Translations under genes and position numbers: made by a program
The notes under the pieces: generated by a model
Told to the model about the DNA's origin: nothing
Database searches by the model: none
What the model saw: the letters and a program-made list of their open reading frames with translations, nothing else
DNA from: Sorex araneus
Taxonomy: Eukaryota > Chordata > Mammalia > Eulipotyphla > Soricidae
NCBI RefSeq assembly: GCF_027595985.1
Contig: NC_073302.1
Coordinates: forward strand, 9,488,966 to 9,552,965
Length of the DNA stretch: 64,000 nt
Reading direction: 5' to 3'
Part shown: piece by piece, positions 12,420-24,229 of the stretch
How the letters are laid out: each line of letters starts with the position of its first letter
Position numbering within the stretch: the stretch's first letter is position 1

Positions 12420-13361
12420 ATGAGGCCTGAGAACCAGAGCAGCGTGTCTGAGTTTCTCCTCCTGGGGATCCCAATACAACCAGAGCAACAGAGTATCTTC
12501 TTCGCCTTGTTCCTGGGCATGTACCTGACCACCGTGCTGGGGAACCTGCTCATCATCCTGCTCATCAGGCTGGACTCCCGCCTCCACACCCCCATGTACT
12601 TCTTCCTCAGCCACCTGGCTCTCACTGATATCGCTTTCTCATCTGTCAGCGTCCCCAAACTGTTGATGACCATGCTGACTAAATGCAAATCTATTTCCTA
12701 TGAAGGGTGCGTTTCCCAGACATATTTTTTCATATTATTTGCTGATTTGGACAGTTTTCTGATCACGTCAATGGCCTATGACCGGTATGTTGCCATCTGT
12801 CACCCTCTCCACTATACAACCATCATGAGTCAGACCATTTGTATCCTGCTGGTAGCCGGGTCCTGGGTTATAGCTTCTGCCTGTTCTCTCTTGCATACCC
12901 TCCTCCTAGCTCGACTGTCCTTCTGTGCTGATAACATTATCCCCCATTTCTTCTGTGATCTTGCTGCTCTGCTCAAATTGTCCTGTTCAGACACATCCAT
13001 CAACCAACTGGCGATTTTCACTGCAGGGTTAGCAGCGATTATGGTTCCATTCCTGTGCATCTTGGTTTCCTATGGGCGCATAGGGGCCACCATCCTCCGA
13101 GTCCCCTCTACTAAGGGTATCTGCAAAGCTTTGTCCACGTGTGGATCACATCTGTCAGTAGTGGCTTTATACTATGGAGCAATTATTGGCTTATATTTTC
13201 TTCCTTCATCCAACAACACCAATGAGAAGAACATAGTATCTGCATTAATGTACACAGTGGTCACTCCTATGTTGAACCCCTTTATTTATAGTCTGAGAAA
13301 TAAAGATATGAAAGGGGCCTTGAGAAAACTTTTGAGTAAAAAATTATGTTCTTCCAACTGA
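12420..13361 (+). CDS. OR1J: Olfactory receptor OR-1, OR1J2/OR1J4-like (intact)
   Basis: Intact 313-residue class II olfactory receptor, a seven-helix G-protein-coupled receptor expected in the cilia membrane of olfactory neurons, coupling to the olfactory Gs-type protein. Visible: N-glycosylation site NQS at 5-7, GN at 41-42 in helix 1, [10 protein letters not shown] 55-64, [12 protein letters not shown] 118-129, C97 and C179 for the conserved disulfide, SY 217-218, [10 protein letters not shown] 236-245 and [12 protein letters not shown] 283-294. The open frame extends 66 codons upstream to 12222. The start at 12420 is preferred because it gives the normal OR length, and a pyrimidine-rich splice acceptor (tttcaactttcccaccag) ends about 25 bp before it. 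It is the only + strand OR and is more distant from the other four, matching OR1J2/4 features ([17 protein letters not shown]). The ligand cannot be inferred. Confidence 0.96.
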   Translation: MRPENQSSVSEFLLLGIPIQPEQQSIFFALFLGMYLTTVLGNLLIILLIRLDSRLHTPMYFFLSHLALTDIAFSSVSVPKLLMTMLTKCKSISYEGCVSQTYFFILFADLDSFLITSMAYDRYVAICHPLHYTTIMSQTICILLVAGSWVIASACSLLHTLLLARLSFCADNIIPHFFCDLAALLKLSCSDTSINQLAIFTAGLAAIMVPFLCILVSYGRIGATILRVPSTKGICKALSTCGSHLSVVALYYGAIIGLYFLPSSNNTNEKNIVSALMYTVVTPMLNPFIYSLRNKDMKGALRKLLSKKLCSSN

Positions 13362-13653
13362 TACTGATTTTTCTCTTTAAACATCATGTGATTCTATTTG
13401 TTAATACTATGTAAATACAAATAATATAGTTCAGTTGTCTTTCTTCCACAATCTCTCAAAAATACTTTGCTAACATTTTTTATTTAATATGGCTATGATT
13501 AAACAGTATATACTATCTTTTCCTTACTCTTTACTAATAATTTTCCCTATTGTTGGAGAATGGAATTGGAAGATACTTTGGAGATACTTATCAGTTTTGT
13601 TGATATAAAGCTATCATGGGTGACTCTTTCTCAAATTTTAACATTAAAAAATG
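13362..13653. other. OR-1 3' flank
   Basis: AT-rich sequence directly after the stop codon, presumably including the 3' UTR. No convincing polyadenylation arrangement was identified and no repeat recognised. Confidence 0.4.
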
Positions 13654-13828
13654 GGGTTTGAGAACTAGAGAAAGAGTACAGGGGTTGAGTGTTCTAATTG
13701 ACTCTGGTTCAACTTCTAGCACTGCATATGTCCCTCAAGCACCGCCAAGAGTGATACCTAAGCAAAGAACCAGGAGTAAGCCCTGAGCACAGCTCAGGGT
13801 AGGTAGTGGCCCCAAATACCACCCCCAC
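13654..13828 (+). mobile_element. SINE, short form, old copy
   Basis: Diverged head (tttgagaactagagaaagag), recognisable middle (agcaccgccaagagtgatac) and end (gagcacagctcagggtaggt). Confidence 0.65.
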
Positions 13829-14179
13829 GACCAATGTGCTTGATCTCTTACACTTATATTTAGAATAAATTTCCATTTTGATGATTACATAGGTCATCAA
13901 GGCACATAACAACAAGGGACCTGAACCTTCCTAAAATATTCAGGGAAAACATTATTTTTTTAAACATTTATTATTAATTAAACATTAATTTTTCATAACA
14001 ATGCACACATTATTTTCTTGTTCTTCAGGAAGACAGACCTGATTTTCTTTCTTCCAGCACACATAGAGCATGAAGTAATAAAGTCAATGTCCCTTAGTAT
14101 ATTGTACAATGTACTAAGTCTATAACTACAAGTCTATACATAAGCTTATTATGGATTAACTTAGTATTATTTAGTCTGT

Positions 14180-14272
14180 CACTGTCACTGTCACTGTTAC
14201 TGTCATCCCGTTGTTCATCGATTTGCTCGAGAGGGCATCAATAACGTCTCCATTCGTCCCAGCCCCGAGATT
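14180..14272 (-). mobile_element. RTE-tailed composite element, 3' end only
   Basis: A (CACTGT)n stretch, then catcccgttgttcatcgatt and ctccattcgtcccagccc in antisense. The post-tail sequence matches the composite element at 14590 rather than the SINE. Confidence 0.7.
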
Positions 14273-14289
14273 TTTAGTAGCCTCTCCTT

Positions 14290-14560
14290 ACTCGTCTATA
14301 ATCCTAATTAGACAATTCTTCCAAGAGCCTGAAAGAGATGAAAATATATTAAGATAATAGTAAAGGAAAGGTGTTCTCAATGATAAGATTATATTGGAAA
14401 GAATAAACAGAAAAAATAAATGAGATCCATCAAATTGAAAAGTTTCTGGAAGACAAAAGAAATGCATGCTAAAAATAACTCTACCGAATGGAGAACATAT
14501 TTGCACACGACACATTAGGTGAAGGGCTAATATCCAAGATATATAAATATCCTATATATC
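14290..14560 (+). mobile_element. L1 ORF2 C-terminal fragment
   Basis: Contains atcaaattgaaaagtttctg and gaagggctaatatccaagat, which resemble the sense strand of the end of L1 ORF2. Frames are broken. It is interrupted downstream by the composite element at 14590. Confidence 0.65.
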
Positions 14561-14589
14561 TGTATATAGGATATTTATATATAGTTGTA

Positions 14590-15245
14590 TCACTGTATCA
14601 CTGTCATCCCATTATTCATTGATTTGCTCGAGCAGGCCCAGTAATGTCTCCATTTGTTCTAGCCCTGAGATTTTATCAACCTCTATTTACTCATCCTTCC
14701 CAATGGTGCTGCATTGGAGGTTCTTTCAGGGTCAGGGGAACGAGACCATCATTGTTACTGTTTTTGGCATATCAAATATGCCACGGGGAGCTTGCCAGGC
14801 TCTGTCGTGTGGGCAGGATACTCTCAGTAGCTTGCCAGGTTCTCCACGTGGAAGAATTAGACAGTAAGAGGTTGCAAGGCCTCAAATGCAGCTGCACACT
14901 TCTAGGAGCTTTGTTTTATAGTATCTGGATCTTGGCCATTGATGGGATTATATGGCACCGGAGGGCAGTTTGTGTGACTGCCTAGCTACTGGAAAATGGG
15001 GGATCTGGGTAGAGGAGGCCCAGTCCCGATCCGAGCAGGCTTGGAGATCTTGGCCTCAGGTCCGGCACACTTGGATTCCTCTACTGGTTCCTTCATGCAT
15101 GAGGCTTGCCCGAGCGTGCAGAGAGTGGCCTTAAGCATGGCTGTGGCTGGGTTCCGGAGGTCTTCGGCTGCTGGGCGGGGGGGGGGACTCAATCCACTCC
15201 CCCCTCCAAGAGGCCCCAGTGAAGACAGCCAGGCACAGGGTGGGA
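14590..15245 (-). mobile_element. Composite RTE-tailed element, long copy
   Basis: In antisense it runs from the RTE tail (catcccattattcattgatt), through ttgttactgtttttggcat and the SINE-like agcttgccaggctctg, into about 400 bp of GC-rich sequence (gcatgaggcttgcccgagcg, then a G run near 15176-15187). The last part is shared with 40380-40640 and 3050-3250 and lacks a tRNA-like head. The 60-113-codon frames across it are repeat artefacts. Confidence 0.65.
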
Positions 15246-16833
15246 AACTAATCTCTTATAGAAGAGCTTAATGGCTCTTTGGTGAAATACAACAATCTTC
15301 ACACACTTTCCTTTAAGAAAGCTTTTTGAATTATTTTTAGCAGATTATTCATAACTAGAAATGCAAAGTAAATTACTTTGGTTCTGCTTGGGGGGCTTGG
15401 TTTGGTGCTCAAGATGGAAACATTTGAAATATGGTGGTGGGAAGGTGTAATGGTGGTGTTTTAATATTGTGGTCAACTTTATAAAAATAAAATTTTAAAA
15501 AAGAAACAATAGTTAAATCATCTATAATAATTTACCAGAGTTGAGGAATACAAGCCATGAGATTCAAGATGCTCAATGAGTCCCAGTGAAAACAGACCCA
15601 ATTCGGAAAACCCACGGTGCTTTGTACTCAAAATGACACAATCCAAAGATAGACAGAATACTTAAAACAGCAAGATCAAAAAGGACCTTCCATACAAAGG
15701 AAAGCCCATAATAGCCTTAGCAGATGTATCAAACACAATTCTAGGAGCCAAAAAAATTGGAGTGATCTAGTTAAAAAATTCAATGAAATGAACACCTCAC
15801 CAAGATACTCTATCCAGTCAGATTATCATTCAGCTTTTCTGAGGTCACAAAATATGTGAGTGTTGTGTGACACTTGTGTTCAGTGGCTGAGAGCCACCTC
15901 CCTCCTCCCCAGGCCTCCCCAGCACAGAGACAGACAGAGAGAAAGGGAACCACAGCCTGTTGGTGAAAATGGTCCATTTAATGCAAAGCTGCTACCTATA
16001 GAACATCTGAGGGGGATTGAGGTATAGGACCTAGGTGTGATGGATGATTTAGAGATAAAACATTTGGCAGAGGCAATTCTCTTGAGACTAACGCAAAAGA
16101 TTTGGCAGAGGCAATTCTCTTACGGACATTAACTCAAGAAGACACTCTGTCTCCCAGGGACATCTGTATTGTTTTTGTCTTTTTTTCAAGTTGTATATGT
16201 TAAACAATTAAGTTTACTTCTTACAAATACTTGTAGTTGTTTGGATAAACACACTCACAGACGAAGATTCTAAAACTCACTTCTCTGGGCTCTGAGAGCA
16301 ACCAAGGCCTTTACCGTAAATCCCAGACTAAAGCTCCTCAGGTCAGTTCAGCTTGTCCTTCCCCGTGGAGATCCTGCCTCTTAAGTGAAAACAGCTTGCA
16401 TCAAGACCATGCATTCATGCTTTCTAGACTGTCCCATTTTGAGGCCAAAGTAGCTTCACCCCTCACCCCGGGTCCAGCACAGTCCCAAGCCAGGACATCC
16501 CTTTGGGATGTCAGGAACTACAGCAACTGAAGCCTGAGTCAAGTAATTATGACCAATGCCCAGTAGTAGATACACTTCAGAGTCGATCAATTGCCAAATA
16601 TTGGGAGCATAGCATTAACAGTCTTTATTTGTTTAACCAAAGAACACTGCTCTGTAGTAAAATTTTAAAAGGCAGTAAAAGTCTTTAAAATTTCCGTTTA
16701 AATATATAGTTGCAGAACTCACAAAGTTCTACAACAGTAAATCCAATAACCCCATAAAAATGAGTAAATAAGGAAAAAACTGTGAAGAGGGACAGATGGT
16801 CATTAGACATATGAAAAAGTCTTCACTTATTTT
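15246..16833. other. Gene-free stretch with LINE fragments
   Basis: About 15440-15520 (ggtggtgggaaggtgtaatg, then a run to aaaataaaattttaaaa) looks like an L1 3' end. About 15540-15840 (gattcaagatgctcaatgag, atactctatccagtcagatt) resembles an old L1 internal region. 15880-16760 contains no recognised gene or repeat. Confidence 0.5.
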
Positions 16834-18530
16834 TGGGGAAATTCTAATTAAGACAATGAGATTTCATCTCACACAAATGAGAATGGCGTGTATCAAAAAG
16901 ATAATCAAGTTATGTTGATGAGGATGTGGTGAAAAAGGAACTCTAGTCATTGCTGGTGGAAATGTATATATATATGTATATATACACATATATATATATA
17001 TATATATGCACACTTCTGGTCATTGCAGTTTATAATAGTCAGAACATGGGAACAACCCAGATGTCCAATGGCAGATGAGTGGATAAAGATATATACATAA
17101 TAGCATTGTCAACAACTTTGTAAATCACAGTGCCTAAATAAAAACAAATACTATAAAATCAGTTATAAGCCTTTTTTCTTCAATAGAATAAAATTAAATT
17201 TAAATACACAATATACACACAATGGAATACCATACAGTCACAAGTAAGGATGAAGTCCTGAAATTTGCTGTAAGGTGGATGGAACTGGAGGATCTTGTGT
17301 TAAGTGATGTAAGTCAGAAAGGCAAAGAAAAACACTGATGTTTTAACTAATGCATGTTATAAAGAATAACATGATAAGGGAATGGACAGTATTAAAAGTG
17401 GGCAAACACTTGACCCTAGATTATAGGAATAAGAATGCCGTAAAGGAAGAGAGATGGAGGGAAAAGCAAGAGGAGGCAATTTGGAGGCAACATAAGGGCC
17501 AGGGTCAGAGGCGGAGGGCTCATGTGTGGTGTGAGAGAGGGAGGAGTATCTATATGTCCAAACTACTAGAGTCACTTTTGTAAGGATGGGACCCAAATCA
17601 CAACAATTACACGTAAAAATGGGATTGTCAAAGTGACGTGTTGCGGGTGGGAGGGAAACTGAGGTCATCAGTGGAAGAATGTGGACAATGGTGGTGGGAT
17701 CAAGTTGGAACATGAAACCCTATTGTCAAGAGCTTTGTCAATCACAGTGCCTAAAAAATATTAAATATTACTGAATAATCACTTTTGTAAACTTTTTTAC
17801 CTCAATAGTAGTAAAATTAAATTTTAAACAAATTTTTAGAGGCACAGAATTCAAAATGTCATAATGCAATATTTTTCAATATTAGATAATATAAAATACA
17901 CATGAATAAAGTATCATAATTTAAAGACTATCAGTCTTCCACTGGATGTTTTAGTTTCTTGTTTGATTTTCTCATTGTCTGTATTAATGATGTATTTAGA
18001 CATAGTTACGTTTTTTTAGAATTTGTATTTCATCTTATTTACCTTCTTGGATCTCTAAGCTGATGATTTTAATCAAATTTGAGAAACAGTGGGCTTTTTA
18101 TTCCTTCATATAATTTGTCTGATTCATTCTCTTTTGCTAGTATCTTTTTGAGACTCAAGTTGTTAATTTTAGATAATTTGCTATTATACGCAAATGCACC
18201 TAGTAGCTGCTTTGTTTCTTTACTGTTTTAGTCTCTGTGCTTCAGATAACTTTTTGCTTTTTAAATTTTACAGATTTTTCTATCAGGTATCTCTAATCCC
18301 CCATTGAACTTATCTAGTAATTCCCCCACCCCTTTTAACATGGAACATTTAGATTTAAGAATGTTCCGAATATATTTTTATGACTAAAATCTCCATATCT
18401 TCACTCTGTGATTATTTTCTTCAAAATTATGTGGGAATATAATTTGCATAATCTTTGGAGATATGCAAAAATCAGTGAAGAATAAGAACAGCTAATAATA
18501 GTAAAATACTGAAATAAGCATTTGACCATT
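16834..18530 (+). repeat. Segmental duplication A', built on an L1 3' end
   Basis: Collinear with 60301-63165 along its length. It starts in an L1 3' end (tggggaaattctaattaaga, gtggatggaactggaggatc, 3' UTR to about 17830) and continues into non-L1-3' sequence (ccactggatgttttagtttc, gctgatgattttaatcaaat). The match therefore reflects duplication of the locus rather than two L1 insertions. The partner carries a 1.1-kb insertion that is absent here at the empty site 18154-18171. Confidence 0.8.
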
Positions 18531-18621
18531 AAAATGAAAAATTTAAGTGCCTTATAATCTCCAATGGAATACAATATAATGTGGATATATATCACAAGTA
18601 AAATGCTACAAACAAAAGAAG

Positions 18622-18867
18622 TCACTATCACTGTCACTGTCATCCTGTTGCTCATCGATTTGCTTGAGCGGGCACCAGTAACGTCTCCATCGTGAGACAT
18701 CTTGTTACTGATTTTGGCATATTGAATATGCCATGGGTAGCTTGCCAGGCTCTGCGGTGCGCTCGAGATACTCTCGGTAGCTTGCTGGGCTCTCCGAGAG
18801 GGGCGGAGGAATCAAACCCCAGTCAGCCTCATGCAAGGCAAATGCCCTACCTGCTGCGTTCCAGCCC
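18622..18867 (-). mobile_element. SINE, RTE-tailed form, with target-site duplication
   Basis: Antisense full-length copy from tcactatcactgtcactgtc to the head complement. It is flanked by acaaacaaaagaag (18608-18621) and acaacgaaagaag (18868-18880). There is no poly(A) at the 3' end. Confidence 0.9.
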
Positions 18868-18907
18868 ACAACGAAAGAAGAGATAGAAAAAAATAGTATA
18901 GCATTAG

Positions 18908-19007
18908 GATAGAAGAGCAAGTACAGTGGGCAGGACACTTGCCTTGCACACTTACCTTGATCCTGGCACCACATGTGATCTCTCTGAGCATTGCTCAGGG
19001 AAAAAAA
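18908..19007 (+). mobile_element. SINE, short form, internally deleted
   Basis: Only ~100 bp between clear 13-bp duplications agtatagcattag (18895-18907 and 19008-19020). The head is degenerate (gatagaagagcaagtacagt), the body shortened, and it ends in a short A run. Confidence 0.85.
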
Positions 19008-19059
19008 AGTATAGCATTAGAGCAGAAATAATGAAAGAAAAAATAGACACTAAAATATC

Positions 19060-19945
19060 TCATTGTAAATTTTTTTCTTCTTTATTTTTAAACAAATCAC
19101 CACAAGACACAGTTACACACTTACAAACTTTCGTGATTACATTTCAGTCATACTATGAACAAGTACCCACCAATGTTCCCAGTATCCCTCCCGCCACCCC
19201 CCAAGTCCCAAGTCCACCCCCACCCCCCCTACCCCCGCCTCTGTGGCAGGCACATTCCATTTTACTTTCTCTCTCCTTTTGGGTGTTATAGTTTGCAATA
19301 CAGGTACTAGGTAGTCATCATGTTTGGTCCATAGTCCACTTTCAGCACACATCTCCCATCCCAAGCGAGCCCTCCAAGAAATATTTACTTAGTGGTCCCT
19401 TCTCTATCCCAGCTGCCCTTTCCCCCAGCATGTGAGGCTGGCTTCCAAGCCATGGAGCGATCCTCCTGGCCCTAATCTCTACTTATCCTTGTGTGTTAGT
19501 CTCCCATTATGTTACTTTATATTCCAAAAATAAGTGCAGTCATTCTATGTATGACCCTCTCTCTCTGACTCATTTCACTTAGCATGATACTTTCCATGTT
19601 GATCCACTTATATGCAAATTTAATGATTTCATCTTTTCTAATAGCTGCATAGTATTCCATTTTGTAGATGTACCAAGTTTCTTCAACCAGTCATCTTTTC
19701 AAAGTTGTTTGTGATTGAGTTTCAAGTCATTCAATGTTACAACACCCATCCCTCCACTAGTGTACATTTCCAACCACCAATATTTTTGCTTCGTCTCAAA
19801 CTACCTGCTCCACTGCTCCGATGACAGACACTTCTCTCTGTCTCTCTGCTTCTCTCACATTATGGTTTGCAATACAGGTATTGAGAGGTTATCACATAAA
19901 TCCTTTTACCTACTTTCAGTACTCAGTTATAAAACTACATTAAAT
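19060..19945 (-). mobile_element. Two tandem antisense L1 3' ends
   Basis: The first copy (about 19060-19700) runs through the 3' UTR into the 3' end (tttcacttagcatgatactt, gctgcatagtattccatttt). A second 3' UTR begins at about 19705 (agtttcaagtcattcaatgt, ttatggtttgcaatacaggt). One L1 end is joined to, or inserted beside, another. Confidence 0.75.
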
Positions 19946-20370
19946 TGATATCATTCATAAAAATATTTCAATTGTATTACAAAATCAGGCACAATAATAG
20001 AATAAAATTAAGCTATATAAAGGTTATGACTGCATAAAATAAGTCAACAAACATTGCAATTAAATAAGTGAATAAATAATAAATTTTAATGGAAAGTTGT
20101 GACTGCATACAAAATTAAAATGCGTGTAGCACAAGAGATAAAACATGAAAAGGGATATATATTTTTCTTTTTAGCTAAATTTTTAATAAACCTTACTCAT
20201 GAAACAAAAATAAAGAGGAAACCTAAACGGAGAGAAAACTATATAGTAAGTAAAGCACAGACTGAAGAAAGTGTCACAACTGTGGGAATGGCTTATATAT
20301 ATGTGTGTGTGTGTCTGTGTGTGTGTGAAAAAAATGGAAATAAATGTTGATGGGAGTAAGGTAAACAAAG
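19946..20370. other. Gene-free AT-rich stretch
   Basis: No gene supported. A (TG)n run lies at about 20301-20328. The 83- and 72-residue frames here are low-complexity and unsupported. Confidence 0.6.
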
Positions 20371-20834
20371 ATACTTCATTCAGTGTTAGTGAGAAAGTCA
20401 TGTGGCCCAGCTTCTATAGAAAACACTATGAAGATTTCTCAAAAAAGCAAGAAAGGAAATATTTGACTCTTCTGATGATTTGACTCATTTGAGTCAGATA
20501 TCCCACTTCTCAGTATCTATGCCCTAACAATCATATTAATCTGAAAAGATATATGCACACCTAAGTCCACTGTAGATCCTACTACAACAGCCGGAATATG
20601 GAAGCAACCCAAATATAGAACAGCAGATAAATGGATAAAAAAGTGTGCTATATAGTAGAACACTATAAAACCACACCAAAAAAAATAAAGTTACATACTT
20701 TGTTACAATATGGATGGAATTGGAGGGTAGTATGTGGAACAAAATGAATCAGAGGCAGAAGGACAAGTACAGAATAATCTCACCTATCCATAAAACGAAT
20801 TAAGGGTTTTATCAATAATAAAACTTGGGTACTA
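20371..20834 (+). mobile_element. L1 3' end fragment, split by a SINE
   Basis: Sense-strand L1-like sequence (ggatggaattggagggtagt, cagaataatctcacctatcc) that resumes at 21007-21050 after the SINE at 20835. The part from about 20691 is repeated at 22875-23030 without the SINE. Confidence 0.65.
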
Positions 20835-21006
20835 ATGGGGCTGGAGCGATAGCACAGCAGGTAGGGTGTTTGCCTTGCGCGCGGCCAACCCGGGTTTGAT
20901 TCCCAGCATCCCATGTGGTCCCCCGAGCACCGCCAGGGGTGATTCCTGAGTGCAGAGCCAGGAGTAACCCCTGTGCATCGCCGGGTGTGACCCAAAAAAG
21001 AAAAAA
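20835..21006 (+). mobile_element. SINE, short form, young copy inside L1
   Basis: Complete head, A-box-like TAGCACAGCAGG, B-box-like GTTTGATTC, body and poly(A). The target-site duplication is aaaacttgggtacta at 20820-20834 and 21007-21021. A related L1 piece at 22875-23030 shows the empty site. Confidence 0.95.
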
Positions 21007-21056
21007 AAAACTTGGGTACTATATTACAGACCCGAGAGTTTCACTGGGGTAGGGTA

Positions 21057-21182
21057 GTACTGTAGCACTGTCGTCCCATTGTTCATCGATTTCCTCTAGT
21101 GGGCACCAAAAACATCTCCATTGTGAGACTTGTTACATGTTTTTGGCATATCGCGTATGTCATGAGGAACTTGCCAGGCTCT
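21057..21182 (-). mobile_element. RTE/SINE tail insertion, 5'-truncated
   Basis: Only the tail is present (gtactgtagcactgtcgtc to ttgccaggctct, antisense). It is flanked by the exact 10-bp duplication gggtagggta (21047-21056 and 21183-21192), so it is a true 5'-truncated insertion and not an eroded SINE. Confidence 0.88.
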
Positions 21183-21589
21183 GGGTAGGGTAAGGGCAAC
21201 AATAATATTGACTAGAAGTAACACAGATGTAATGCAGGAGCAAAGGTGTAAGGTCTCAAGCACATGGGCTGCGGATAAGGAAGGTGAGTATGCACCAAAA
21301 CCATAACTATCAATCGAAGAGGAGAGATGGGGGGAAAGAAAGATTTGAACCATGGGAAGCAGAGTCAGGGTTGGAGGATCATGGGCACTTCAGTGGCAGT
21401 GGTGACATGCAGTAATTGTGTATGTTAATACTATGAAATAAACATGAATGTAATACAAATTATACTAGTAAAAATGTTCACTAAGAAGCAACAATTTAGT
21501 GAAGAAATAATGTTCAGGCATCACGTACATAATTGAGCAAACTTTATATGAAGTTAAGGTTATATATAAACCTTATATGAATATAATGC
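21183..21589. other. OR-2 3' flank
   Basis: L1-3'-end-like sequence at about 21193-21440 (aggagagatggggggaaaga), then AT-rich sequence up to the OR-2 stop codon. The OR-2 3' UTR should lie here. Confidence 0.45.
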
Positions 21590-22525
21590 TCAATATGGTG
21601 AAAATATTGTTCTATGAAGTAGATTTCCCAGAGCTCCTTTCATATCCCGATTCCTCAGACTGTAGATAAAGGGGTTTAGCATGGGGGTCACCAGAGTGTA
21701 CATTATGGTAACAATGACATCCTTGTCATTGGAGTTATTGGCTGAGGGGAAAAAGTACAGTACACTAACTGACCCATAGTAGAGAGAAACTACAGTGAGG
21801 TGTGACCCACATGTGGAAAAGGCTTTGAAGATCCCTTTGGTGGAGGGGACCTTCAGGATGGTGGCCCCAATGCAGCCATAAGAGACCAAGATGCTTATGA
21901 ATGGTACAGTGACCACAGCTGTGCCCACAGTGAAGATAGCCAGTTCATTGACTGTGGTGTCTGAGGTGGACAGTTTAAGTAAGGCAAAGAGGTCACAGAA
22001 GAAGTGGGGGACAACGTTGTCTCCACAGAAAGAGAGCTGGATCAGAAGCAGGGTATGGGAAAGGGCACCAGCACAGGATAGAACCCAGGACACAGTGACC
22101 AGCAGGAAACACAGACTCTGACTCATGATGGTGGTGTAGTGGAGAGGGTGACAGATGGCCACGTACCTGTCATAGGCCATAGAGGTGAGAAGGAGGCTGT
22201 CCAAACACCCGAAATATATGAAGAAATACACCTGAGATACGCACCCAGCGTAGGAGATGGATTGATTCTGTGTCTGCATATTGAAGAGCATCTTTGGGGC
22301 TGTCACTGATGAGAAAGAGACGTCAGTGAGAGCCAGGTGGCTGAGGAAGAAGTACATGGGGGTGTGAAGGCGGGAGTCCAGCCTGATGAGCAGGATGATG
22401 AGCAGGTTCCCCAGCACGGTGGTCAGGTACATGGTCAGGAAAAGGGCATAATATAGGTCCTGTTTCTCTGTCCAGCTGTGGAGCCCCAAGAGGAGGAACT
22501 CAGACCCACAGCTCTGATTGTCCAT
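21590..22525 (-). CDS. OR1J: Olfactory receptor OR-2, OR1J1-like (intact)
   Basis: Intact 311-residue class II olfactory receptor. Visible: N-glycosylation NQS at 3-5, GN 39-40 in helix 1, [10 protein letters not shown] 53-62, [12 protein letters not shown] 116-127, C95 and C177 for the extracellular disulfide, [10 protein letters not shown] 234-243 and [12 protein letters not shown] 281-292. Oddities: helix 5 ends VSYGCIG where the other four have VSYGRIG, and the helix-6/loop-3 region reads [12 protein letters not shown] instead of [13 protein letters not shown] strong splice acceptor (ctctgtttttctttcag) ends at 22545, leaving a 19-nt leader in the coding exon. The matching donor lies at 25976 in the shared upstream block, predicting a 3.4-kb intron. 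Most diverged of the four - strand genes. Confidence 0.96.
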   Translation of the reverse strand: MDNQSCGSEFLLLGLHSWTEKQDLYYALFLTMYLTTVLGNLLIILLIRLDSRLHTPMYFFLSHLALTDVSFSSVTAPKMLFNMQTQNQSISYAGCVSQVYFFIYFGCLDSLLLTSMAYDRYVAICHPLHYTTIMSQSLCFLLVTVSWVLSCAGALSHTLLLIQLSFCGDNVVPHFFCDLFALLKLSTSDTTVNELAIFTVGTAVVTVPFISILVSYGCIGATILKVPSTKGIFKAFSTCGSHLTVVSLYYGSVSVLYFFPSANNSNDKDVIVTIMYTLVTPMLNPFIYSLRNRDMKGALGNLLHRTIFSPY

Positions 22526-22874
22526 CTCATGGTCTTCTCATTTCCTGAAAGAAAAACAGAGGTGCCTATATGAAAGAATAAGTGATTAGTCAAATAACAG
22601 CTCATGCTTTTAGAAAGTTCTGTCCTTCAGTTCCAATCATAATAGCTTCCGTTTGGGGGCTCGAAATGGGTAACTTATCATCTGTCATCAAGATATTATG
22701 TGACCATTCAGAATGAACACAATCTCATAAGCAGAAACCATGAACTATCAGGATAGATATCACATCATATCAGGTCCAAACATAAGAAATCTCAGAGTTT
22801 TCACCAAAATCTGAAATTAGGAAATGAAATGGCCAAGATATGTCAACTACCTATTAAATAATTGTTCCATTTTA

Positions 22875-23030
22875 AAGTTACATACTTCATAAAAACATGG
22901 ATGGAATTGGAGGGTAGTATGTGGAGCAAAATGAATCAGAGGCAGAAGGACAAATACAGAATAATCTCACCTATCCACAAAACAAATTGAGGGTTTTGTC
23001 AATAATAAAACTTGGGTACTATATTACAGA
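22875..23030 (+). mobile_element. L1 3' end fragment
   Basis: Near-copy of 20700-20834 plus 21012-21030 (ggatggaattggagggtagt, aataataaaacttgggtact) with no SINE in it. Confidence 0.7.
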
Positions 23031-23322
23031 CATTTTATAAATGTTTTTGATAATGATTTTCTTCCAGGGCGTTGACTGACATAAGACAACGCAAAGGATC
23101 ACCCAAAAATCAGTACTTGGAGCCTTAGTGGAGCATTCTATATAACTGATTTAGAAAAAAATAGTAGAAACCAAAATTTAAGTTAATAACATAATGGTGT
23201 TGAACGTATAATGCATTTCTATAGTCTTTCCTTTAAGTGATTTCTTTCTCTCTCCTAAACATTTTTAGACCACCAGTGTTCTTTCTTTTTTATTTACCAT
23301 TTTAAAAATTATTTTTGTTCTA

Positions 23323-23966
23323 GGATGACTGGTTGAGGAAACTTTGGTACATCTATACAATGGAATACTATGCAGCTGTTAGAAAAAAGGAGGTCAAGAA
23401 TTTTGTAGTTAAGTGGATGGGCATGAAAAGTTTCATGCTGAGTGAAATGAGTCAGAAAGAGAGAGACAGACATAGAAAGATTGCACTCATCTATGGTATA
23501 TAGAATAACAGAGTGGGAGACTAACACCCAAGAACTGTAGAAATAGGTACCAGGAGGTTGACTCCATGGCTTCGAGGCTGGCCTCACGTTCCGGGGAAAG
23601 GTCAAGTCAGAGAAGCGATCACCAACTACATTGTAGTCGAAGGCCATGTGGGGGAAGGGAGTTGCGGGCTGAATGAGGGCTAGAGACTGAGCACAGAGGC
23701 CACTCAACACCTTTATTGCAAACCACAACAGCTAATTAGAGAGAGAGAACAGAAGGGAATGCCTTGCCACAGTGGCAGGGTGGGGTGGGGGGGGAGATGG
23801 GATTGGGGAGGGTGGGAGGGACACTGGGTTTACGGGTGGTGGAGAATGGGCACTGGTGAAGGGATGGGTTCCCGAACTTTGTATGAGGGAAGTATAAGCA
23901 CAAAAGTGTATAAATCTGTAACTGTACCCTCACGGTGATTCTCTAATTAAAAATAAATAAATTAAA
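23323..23966 (+). mobile_element. 5'-truncated L1 insertion with target-site duplication
   Basis: Starts at ggatgactggttgaggaaac, runs through tacaatggaatactatgcag and the 3' UTR (aatgggcactggtgaaggga) to a TAAATAAA-type A-rich tail. It is flanked by aaaaattatttttgttcta at 23304-23322 and 23967-23985 (the A run may partly belong to the tail). It gives a clean consensus for the L1 3' UTR seen throughout the window. Confidence 0.93.
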
Positions 23967-24229
23967 AAAAATTATTTTTGTTCTAAATTTAATTATTTTT
24001 ATTATAGTAACTTTCATAACATGTTTGCAATAGTATTAGAATTTATGGTTCTTATGTAAAATATATGCATCATACCATAAACAAAATACAGACACCAAAA
24101 TTGTTCTTTCTAGTTTGCTTCATCATTCCTTCCCACCTCAATTCTCCTATTTAGAAATCTTCATTTTCTAATCCAAGACCCAGTGTCTGTTCGATAATAT
24201 TTTCTTATTTTGTTTTTCTATATACCACA

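Noticed and set aside
12278-12688. Antisense open frames within the OR genes (also at 21891, 37853, 48950, 56003, 56369)
   Set aside because: They are the same antisense shadow repeated in each paralogue, explained by conserved OR coding sequence on the other strand.
14619-15271. Overlapping 60-113-codon open frames
   Set aside because: They lie in the RTE-tailed composite element and its GC-rich part; the same frames are broken in the copies at 3050 and 40300.
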